This document shows, piece after piece, positions 57,454 through 64,000 of a DNA stretch of 64,000 nt. The stretch is taken from positions 77,176,828-77,240,827 of the forward strand of contig CM055096.1 of NCBI GenBank assembly GCA_029204225.1, given 5' to 3'. Each line of letters starts with the position of its first letter. Within the stretch, counting starts at the first letter, position 1. The stretch is from Diphasiastrum complanatum. Its lineage: Eukaryota > Streptophyta > Lycopodiopsida > Lycopodiales > Lycopodiaceae. Below the pieces are notes generated by a model, which searched no databases, had not been told where the DNA came from, and worked only from the letters and a program-made list of their open reading frames with translations. The translations under genes were made by a program, and so were the position numbers.

Positions 57454-57805
57454 TGAGGTCGAGTACAAAGCTCTTACACATTACACAAAGGAGATGGTAT
57501 GGATCAAGAGGATGATCAAGGATCTTCACTTGCTGGATTTTTCAGAGAGCCCAATCATCTCTTGTGACAATCAATCAGCCCAAAGATTTGCAACTATCTT
57601 CCATGCTAGGAGCAAGCATATTGAGGTGCAATATCATTTTGTGAGGGAGCAAGTCATTGCAAAGGAGATTAAACATGTGTCCTCAAGGGAATGTGTAGTT
57701 GATATATTCACCAAAGCATTGGGAAAGGACTTGTTCATGAAGCATAGGACATCACTTGGAGTGTTATCAAAGTCCATGCTAAAACTAGTTGAAGAGGGAG
57801 TGTGA
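57454..57805 (+). pseudogene. RH: Element E RNase H, C-terminal part
   Basis: Starts with SSEVEYKAL (usual SSCEAEY; E retained at one position) and continues KEMVWIKRMIKDL, CDNQSAQRFA, ARSKHIEVQYHFVREQV and VVDIFTKALGKD. About 170 codons between the RT box and this point are deleted, including the first catalytic aspartate of RNase H. It ends at the 3' LTR. Confidence 0.88.
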
Positions 57806-58280
57806 AAGATTCAACTAGTTTGATCATATTTGTTATATTTCCATATTGGGCATATTGAGGCCAACTTTGTTTGTTATTTTTGGATCCACACATGTGAAAT
57901 ACAGTAGCTTGCTGGTTTTGTATGGACAGCAACAGTACTTTATCATTTTATTCATGTTTGATCAAGTTCTATTAGAGTTTGCATCTCATTTTGTGTGTAG
58001 ATGTTGATTTTTCTACATTGGTGAGATTGGTAGTGTATTCTCTTTCTAACCAAGGATCTTTCAAGTGGATTGGATCATAATGATCTAAAATCCTTCACAC
58101 TTAGTGCCTACAAATAGAATAGATACCAAATGTAGATGTAAATCTTTAAGGGATGACTCCCATTGGCTCTAAGATTGCTAGAAATTGTGCTCTTTAAACC
58201 ACTCTTTGATTATTGTATAAATGCATTCTTTCTTAGTTAGCTAAGTTGCAAATATTTAGTTTTGTTGCTTTGAGAACACA
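57801..58280 (+). repeat. 3' LTR of E
   Basis: GAAGAGGGAG (57791-57800) is the polypurine tract and TGTGAAAGATTC the LTR start. A variant CACACATGTG lies near 57887. The right end is not determined and the stated end is approximate; a short CA microsatellite lies at 58272-58290. Confidence 0.65.
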
Positions 58281-58919
58281 CACACACACACATCAACATA
58301 ATCATTATTGATAGTATCTAACATTTGCATTCTGATTGCATGCTTGAATGATGTTGACATATAACTTCTTCTAGCTAAGTGTTATTAATTTTACCAAGAT
58401 AACACAATCCTATAAGTTTTGTCAAATGTTTTCAAATCAAATTATTATTATTATGACTTCGATACATGTGAATAATGATTAGTTTATAACATGGATGTGA
58501 AAATACATGAGATGTGGCTATTTATACTGAAGTGTGGGCATTCAAATTTGTTGATCATTGATCATTCTATGCTTGAGTGATCACAAGGCCTCTAGATCAT
58601 CCAATATTAAGGATCAACCATTTCTTGGATTGGAAGTGAGTGAGTTATGGTGATATGAAGGGACCATAGCTATTGTTCTAACGATTGATCTAGAATGTGG
58701 TATAGATTTCCACTACACAAGGGTGACTATCTATCTACTCTATGGATAAAAGGACCATTTGACGTCTTAGCTATATTGGATCATCCATGGGTTGGATATA
58801 GGGAGTACTCTATGCGGCCAATGATTTATTACCACACAATGTTCATATGGACAACCAACAATTGGTTGTCACATACTACATGAGCCTATGTGGATTGTTA
58901 CATAGTGCAATGCACCTCT

Positions 58920-59042
58920 TGTGCATGCACACTGTGGAAGGTGCATGGGTTATGTGGTTTCCATTCACCCTCGTTAGCTATCCAAATGAAGGTAACCATG
59001 AAAGGTTTCATGCTTAAGTGTCAATCTCCCATTGGTTGTCCA
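58920..59042 (+). repeat. Fold-back arm 1
   Basis: Reverse complement of 59271-59398, best at the inner end (TTTCATGCTYAAGTGTCAAT then CTCCMATTGGTTGTCCA). A 228-bp spacer separates the arms. Confidence 0.8.
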
Positions 59043-59270
59043 CATGAGAGTGATGGAGGAAGGTCCAGATTTTTGAAAAGCATATTGAAGTTTTATTTAT
59101 GAATGCGACTTTAAAATCCAATGAAAGAACAAGGATGCTTGATATTGTAGGGCTTTACCTCTCAGGTACTTGCAACAAGTGCCCATTTCCTTTTTGTATC
59201 TGAAGCCACCTTCAGAAATAGAAATTATATGTCCTTCTAAAAAAAATAAAATCTTAAAGCAAAACCTTGA

Positions 59271-59398
59271 TGGACAACCAATTGGAGATTGACACTTGAG
59301 CATGAAATGTTTGAGTAGATCATTCATGTCCACAAGCAACAATTGGATGCCACATAATCCATGCGTTGGATATCCACATGAACATTTTGCACATGCTC
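59271..59398 (-). repeat. Fold-back arm 2
   Basis: Partner of 58920-59042. Together they would give a long imperfect hairpin of the kind made by MITEs or inverted duplications. Confidence 0.8.
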
Positions 59399-60059
59399 TA
59401 TGGGGCAACTAGTCATTACAAAAAGTCCCTTTTCACTCAAGTCCTTCACCTTGGTCCACGTGGTGCTCTTAGGCTTCATGCTTTTGAAGCTTGGTTGGCT
59501 GGCCCCCTTCCATAGGATCACCTACCCCTCAAAAACCACTCCCAAGCCTTTACACCACACACTTAAGAAGAATAAGTACAAAGACGACAATCCCTCGCTC
59601 ACTACTCTCGAGACTTTGTAGTATCTAAGAATCATAAGGCGTTAAAACTTAGAAACTTAGGGTTGTTGCCCCCACCCCACCCATGATTCTTAAACCATGA
59701 AAAGCCCTTGCGAGTGACTCTTCCACTATACATATTCTAGATTTTCTTCCCTAAGAAACTCGTCCCAGCTTCATAATTGAAGTGGGAGACCCATTCCAAG
59801 CTCTTGATGGGTCATAAGTCATATATGAATTATAATACTATGACCAAGTGCCAATGGCCTTTGATAGTATGATACTATATATGCATATGTAAGGGATTGA
59901 TAATTATTTGTACTAGGGGAAATGATATATCCGGTAAATTGGACCCATCCACTACCCACTATTTAATTAGTTTCCCAAAGGAGTTATATTTTTCTGGAAA
60001 TAATTATTATTTTCCCAAAAGCCCATCCTTTTAAGGATTCGATATATGGTGCGACAAAA

Positions 60060-60415
60060 TCCGCAAAAGAAAAAGCGAAATTGATTTGGGGCGAAGTACG
60101 ACCACGCCTTCGGACTCCAAACGATTATATGCTGAGCTACATAGCTACCTGGCGTCCGTGATTTGACCTGATCTTTTTCCGTTTCCTTTGGTCTTGGCCC
60201 TCCCTGGGGACGCTAACCTGGACGGGGATGTTCGGTGCGCCCAATGACGGCGTCTGGCCTCCGTTATCTGCTAGGCGCTTGAAGTTAAACGGCGATGTCT
60301 CACCGCCTTGGAACGTACAGAGGACTGGTGGATTAGCTGGCCCACGTGGCGGTCTCTGGCTGGGCCACAGTGGAGTTTCTCCGTGTTTATAACTTACTAC
60401 TAGACGTTTTATCTG
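60060..60415 (+). promoter_or_regulatory. Promoter of the CCCH zinc finger gene
   Basis: Composition changes from A/T-rich to G+C-richer here. A perfect palindromic G-box CCACGTGG lies at 60342-60349 (bHLH/bZIP target) and a TATA-like TTTATAAC at 60386-60393. A GA-rich tract at 60415-60445 (GAGAGAGGGAGGGAGAGAGA) begins about where transcription would start. Confidence 0.6.
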
Positions 60416-60675
60416 TGAGAGAGGGAGGGAGAGAGAGGAGACGGGGGAAGCAGCGATGGCGGATGGATCGTAATCGGTTATTTCTAAGACAGATAGGCCA
60501 ATTGCTGGTATCGCATAGCTTTGGATCTCTCAAATTATCAACTTTTTTCAGAATTTTGATGCACCTAAGCGCCAAATTCTGGTTCTGATTCAGCTGTTGC
60601 CTGAGTTGAGCTGCAATTCTTTTGAGGAACGAGCACTCGGGCTTTGAGCTGTACCAGAAACATATATATGTTGAG
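60415..60675 (+). other. 5' UTR exon 1 with upstream ORFs
   Basis: Predicted non-coding first exon. It contains two overlapping upstream ORFs, ATG at 60456 (5 codons) and ATG at 60463 (41 codons, stop ending 60588). The exon end is the donor GAG|GTAGAT at 60675/60676. The transcription start is estimated from the TATA position. Confidence 0.5.
60463..60588 (+). CDS. Upstream ORF, 41 residues
   Basis: MDRNRLFLRQIGQLL onward to FWF. A second upstream ATG at 60456 overlaps it in another frame and stops at 60473. They would reduce translation of the main frame unless bypassed. The peptide itself is not one I recognise as a conserved uORF peptide. Confidence 0.35.
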   Translation: MDRNRLFLRQIGQLLVSHSFGSLKLSTFFRILMHLSAKFWF

Positions 60676-61300
60676 GTAGATCTTATGGTTTTTTCAACGC
60701 ATTTTTGGGTTAGATTTGTGGGTTTTTTTTGTGAAGTGTGATAATGGTTTCTTTCATTAGTGATTGTGATACGTCTGGTGGAGTATTTTGAAGCGTTTCT
60801 GGCAAATATGTTTGCATGTTTCATAGGGTTTTTGTGCTAAGAATCGGGTCTTCTTGCATTACTAGAGTAGTTACTGCTTTTGGTCCTGTGTCCGTGTTGA
60901 CAGTTGTGGATTTTTTCATGCGTTCTTTGGCATTATTCAGTGGGGTAATTTGTTTTGGCTGCCTACTTTTTTGTTTTGGATGACTGGAAACTCTTCGCCG
61001 TAAGGCTTATCTCTGTGTTCGCATGTGTGATACGATGCATTGAACTCTTTTCCATCTGTTTTCACCGACTTACTGGTGCATGCCTTAAATATGGAAGTTT
61101 TGTGATGCATTGGTTAGTCATGGATGCCATAATTTGTCACCAGGTTGTCTCAGTGCGTACCCGTGAAATTACGTGCTGTTCTTTTATCGTAAGAGCAGTG
61201 TGTCTTGAGAAGCCTAGTATTTTAGTGCTTTTCTAAAATCGTTACTCCGAGCCTGTCTAAGCTTGCTGTACCTTTCTGTTGTATGTGCATTTTCCATCAG
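60676..61300 (+). other. Predicted 5' UTR intron
   Basis: GTAGATCTTATGG at the donor and a pyrimidine-rich TTTTCCATCAG acceptor at 61300, 625 bp, T-rich throughout. The open frame that extends upstream of the main ATG to 61263 crosses this acceptor and is therefore not coding there. Confidence 0.55.
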
Positions 61301-61379
61301 GTGCTCATTCCTTTCTGAACCTGATAATTTGAAGTGCGGAAGTCGGGAAGATCCAAACGCTACCTTGACCTTGCTAGTT

Positions 61380-63725
61380 ATGGGGCTTATGTTTTGTCAA
61401 GGAGCTACAAAAACTGCGTCGGCTGATATTTCTCATCCTCTAAATGGACGTGAAATGACTGTGTGCGCGTCTTTGCTGGAGTTAGCAGCGGATAATGATT
61501 TGGAAGGCTTCAAGAAGGCAATTGAAGGCGGTGCACGCATCGACCAGCCGGAGGCATGGTATTGCAGGCAGATCGGTACAAACCAGATGGCTATGGAGCA
61601 ACGAACTGCTATTATGATAGCCTCGCTCTATGGAAGTATTGAAGTATTAAGATACATCTTGTCAATTTGTGAATTTTCTAACACGGATGTCAATCTTGGA
61701 AATGGTTCTGATGGACTTACGGCGCTTCATTGTGCTGCTGCGGGTGGCTCTTCTCGTGCAGACGAGGCTCTGAAATTACTGCTTGAGCATGGAGCAGATA
61801 TAAATGTGAAAGATGCACATGGTCGCAGACCAGCTGACGTCGTAATGGTTTCTCCTAAAATTTTACATGAAAGCTCTGCCATTCAAGGAATGTTGAAAAG
61901 TGGAAGGATGAGTGGATCAAGACTATCTGTGGACTTGAATGACCAAATGTTCAAGAATGAAAAATATGACCTTGATGGTAAGTTGAATTTCTCTTCTCTG
62001 AACTTAGTGGAGGAGAACAACATTGATAATTTTGGCTCTGGACTGTTTTGCAAGATAAATCGCCCACTGCCGACTTCCTCAGTTGATTCATTCTCCTCGC
62101 ATGGTTCATCTAGTCCGCCATATTCTCCCGTCTCTCCTTCTTCACCCAAATCTCCAGTGGCTCGCACAGATCGCACAGATAAAATTTGTGGTGACACCCA
62201 AGATAATCCCAAAGGGTATTTGTCTGATTCTTCTATTCCAGATATAAAAAATAGCATCTATACAACTGATGAATTTCGGATGTTTTCATTTAAAGTCCGG
62301 CCTTGTTCAAGAGCCTACTCTCATGACTGGACAGAGTGTCCCTTTGTTCATCCAGGTGAGAATGCTCGGCGAAGAGATCCAAGGAGATACCATTACAGTT
62401 GTGTTCCCTGTCCGGATTTTCGAAAGGGAGCGTGTCGAAGGGGTGATGCATGTGAATATGCTCATGGGGTATTTGAATGCTGGCTCCATCCTGCTCAGTA
62501 TCGCACTCGCCTGTGCAAAGACGGTACAAGCTGTGCACGGCGAGTCTGTTTCTTTGCACATAGAACAGAGGAGCTTAGACCTCTTTATGTCTCCACAGGT
62601 TCTGCAGTGCCATCTCCAAGAGCTTCCTCTGCTTTTGATTCAAGATCTACAAGCCCTCCTTTACAACCCCTTTCGCCAGCCTCAATGCTCCTAGGCCCCT
62701 TCTCACCATCTAACAAATCAGGAAGCACACCTCCAATGTCTCCCTCGGCATCTTCTCTGCGCACGTCTCTGGGGGCTACTTGGTCTCAACCAAACATTCC
62801 CACCTTGAATCTTCCTAGCGGAGGGCTTCATGCTAGCCGGCTAAGAGCTGCTTTGAATGCCAGAGATGTTCCCCTTGAAGACCTCGATGAGATTTCGGAT
62901 CTTGATCCTCGTATGGCCCCTGCTTTTTTACTCCAATCCAATCAAGTTATGTCAAGTCCAACTCTAGTTGCAGATGCCGGAATTAAAGCTTCCAGAATGG
63001 GGAAGTACAGTAACCTTGGTCTTAGCATTCCATCCACAAACTTGCAAGATTTATTTGTCTCTGAAATGAACTCCCCCAAGGCAGTCGCTCATGCAAACTC
63101 CTGGCAAGAGCTTGCTCAGATGTCCCCTAAGATGAATTATCAATTCCAAAATCAGTTGCAGCTCCAGATGAATCCCCTCCATTCTCCTAGGTCTTCTCAG
63201 TCCGTGTCACATATGCAAAACGATGGTTGTTCTTGTGCACAAAACCAGATCTCACATTCAGAGTACTTAAACACAGGGTCTCCTCGTTCAGTTTTTGTCC
63301 CTGGAGCTGAAGCCGGATTGCCGAGCTCTCCTTCTGTTTCTCTTTCTCCTTGTTCATCTCTTGGCTTCAGTAATCTGAAAACAACTTTTGGGTTGAAGGA
63401 CAAGGGTGGCTGGAGTTCGACAGATTCATCAGGCCCAGTATCATCATTATCTTGGTCAGATTGGGGTTCCCCTTCAGGTAAGCCTGACTGGGGAGTTGAA
63501 GGACACAATCTTGGAAAGTTCCGCAAAGCTTCTTCTTTTGCTTCACATGGAGGAATAGAACCCGACTTATCATGGGTGCAAACTTTGGTTAAGGATGGTC
63601 CTGGGGATGCAGGAGTGGGGCCTGTTTGCTCTGTTGGAGACTCGCCTGATGTGAAGAAGGAAAATCTGGATCGTTTTCTTGGTGCTTGGATAGAGCAGGC
63701 ACGTCAGAATCAGGTGGTTGCATGA
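61380..63725 (+). CDS. Ankyrin and RR-tandem CCCH zinc finger protein
   Basis: 781 residues from the ATG at 61380, intronless. This start is preferred to the in-frame codon at 61263, which lies before the 61300 acceptor. Residues 30-155 match the N-terminal region of plant AtTZF/C3H30-like proteins: SLLELAADNDLEGFKKAIE, then two ankyrin repeats (about 73-95 and 111-146, LTALHCAAAGGS). A Ser-Pro-rich segment lies at 243-259. The plant RR-TZF unit follows at 298-402: an RR finger CSRAYSHDWTECPFVH (309-324), CCCH finger 1 C-X7-C-X5-C-X3-H (344-362) and finger 2 C-X5-C-X4-C-X3-H (379-394), all ligands present. The C-terminus has SP-rich stretches, PNIPTLNLPSGGL, SRLRAALNARDVPLEDLDE and a final AWIEQARQNQ. 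Relatives bind AU-rich RNA, shuttle between nucleus and cytoplasmic granules and act in stress, hormone and growth control. The ankyrin part is notably diverged from seed-plant members I recall. Confidence 0.93.
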   Translation: MGLMFCQGATKTASADISHPLNGREMTVCASLLELAADNDLEGFKKAIEGGARIDQPEAWYCRQIGTNQMAMEQRTAIMIASLYGSIEVLRYILSICEFSNTDVNLGNGSDGLTALHCAAAGGSSRADEALKLLLEHGADINVKDAHGRRPADVVMVSPKILHESSAIQGMLKSGRMSGSRLSVDLNDQMFKNEKYDLDGKLNFSSLNLVEENNIDNFGSGLFCKINRPLPTSSVDSFSSHGSSSPPYSPVSPSSPKSPVARTDRTDKICGDTQDNPKGYLSDSSIPDIKNSIYTTDEFRMFSFKVRPCSRAYSHDWTECPFVHPGENARRRDPRRYHYSCVPCPDFRKGACRRGDACEYAHGVFECWLHPAQYRTRLCKDGTSCARRVCFFAHRTEELRPLYVSTGSAVPSPRASSAFDSRSTSPPLQPLSPASMLLGPFSPSNKSGSTPPMSPSASSLRTSLGATWSQPNIPTLNLPSGGLHASRLRAALNARDVPLEDLDEISDLDPRMAPAFLLQSNQVMSSPTLVADAGIKASRMGKYSNLGLSIPSTNLQDLFVSEMNSPKAVAHANSWQELAQMSPKMNYQFQNQLQLQMNPLHSPRSSQSVSHMQNDGCSCAQNQISHSEYLNTGSPRSVFVPGAEAGLPSSPSVSLSPCSSLGFSNLKTTFGLKDKGGWSSTDSSGPVSSLSWSDWGSPSGKPDWGVEGHNLGKFRKASSFASHGGIEPDLSWVQTLVKDGPGDAGVGPVCSVGDSPDVKKENLDRFLGAWIEQARQNQVVA

Positions 63726-64000
63726 TGAACATATTGGAGTTGATATTTTCAGTTATTAATTGTGCTGTTTAAGCCGCCCTTTTTTTTGCCATCTGTGCAG
63801 CAGGAAGTGGTATATAATACAATAGAATGTTGGTATGATTGAAATTTTGAAACTTTCAACATCTCAAAACATGTGGATAAGAATAAGGTAATGGTAGCGA
63901 ATTTCTGGTTCTCGTTAGGAGTCTGAATGGATGGAGACATTACTAGATGATGAAGAAGCTAATGTCTGCAAAGCGAGGTTGACAATGAAGCCTATAAGAA
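63726..64000 (+). other. 3' UTR and downstream of the zinc finger gene
   Basis: Begins TGA-adjacent at the stop ending 63725. A/T-rich. No clear AATAAA; AATACAATAGAATG near 63816 could serve as a far-upstream signal. No further gene starts before the window ends. Confidence 0.5.

Larger units (their letters stand above)
50306..57800 (+). mobile_element. Copia retrotransposon E, interrupted by F
   Basis: 5'-truncated plus-strand Copia running from inside gag to a polypurine tract at 57790-57800 and a 3' LTR. Element F lies at 51950-56721 in the integrase-RT linker, between perfect CTTTG duplications. Without F the linker reads on in frame as VKDPTLDGDDDG. A separate deletion inside E removed the RT catalytic box. 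Confidence 0.88.
58281..60059. other. Intergenic region with fold-back
   Basis: No gene. It contains a ~125-bp inverted repeat (58920-59042 with 59271-59398). Short frames on both strands at 58695-59408 merely reflect the two arms. Confidence 0.5.

Noticed and set aside
59400..59621. 73-codon plus-strand frame
   Set aside because: No motif, and it starts within a fold-back arm.
61263..61379. Upstream extension of the zinc finger protein by 39 residues
   Set aside because: It crosses a good splice acceptor at 61300 and has no similarity to the N-termini of the family.
62269..62694. 141-codon plus-strand and several minus-strand frames within the zinc finger gene
   Set aside because: They overlap the strongly supported frame out of phase and show no motifs.

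Overview
This window looks like part of a large, repeat-rich vascular plant nuclear genome. The evidence is dense nests of Ty1/Copia and Ty3/Gypsy LTR retrotransposons, primer-binding sites complementary to plant initiator Met-tRNA (TGGTATCAGAGC or TGGTATCAAAGC), and one plant-specific ankyrin plus RR-tandem-CCCH zinc finger gene. That protein keeps the plant family architecture but its ankyrin region seems diverged from the seed-plant proteins I know. A fern or other non-seed vascular plant is my guess, held weakly.

Layout. 1-8629 is a minus-strand Copia element (D), split by a second minus-strand Copia element (A, 1776-7675) with 253-bp LTRs. 9520-10950 is a decayed Gypsy fragment. 10953-20723 is plus-strand Copia element B, interrupted inside its reverse transcriptase by Copia element C (14382-18798). 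22766-26400 holds a Copia fragment and a Gypsy integrase region that carries a 985-bp DNA transposon with inverted termini. 27030-34491 is a patchwork of minus-strand Copia pieces, a plus-strand gag and LTR remnants. 34852-38732 is a Gypsy gag-protease-RT fragment flanked by inverted copies of its leader. 39288-40470 is a remnant of a different kind of reverse transcriptase. 40920-43930 is another nucleocapsid-like region, interrupted by a short internally deleted Copia (L) with perfect target-site duplications. A 242-bp GA microsatellite follows at 44413. 47090-47701 is a Copia piece with a CACTA-type end inside it. 50306-58300 is plus-strand Copia E, interrupted by the younger element F (51950-56721; perfect CTTTG duplications, LTRs about 98% identical by my count). 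58300-60059 is intergenic with a fold-back. 60060-64000 is the single host gene with promoter, uORF-bearing 5' leader, leader intron, intronless coding region and 3' UTR.

How things work together. No autonomous element survives here: every recognisable gag or pol carries stops, frameshifts, lost catalytic residues or deletions. The most intriguing pattern is that elements C and F have long open frames in which Gag/protease or zinc-knuckle segments are joined to sequence only faintly reminiscent of Copia pol, and they share a 3' segment. They look like non-autonomous Copia derivatives that would need enzymes from relatives such as B or E. A second recurring signal is a palindromic CACACGTGTG motif in the U3, U5 and leader of B, C and F. 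The host gene probably encodes a cytoplasmic RNA-binding post-transcriptional regulator and has a perfect G-box in its promoter.

All similarity statements come from reading translations by eye. No alignment or database search was run.
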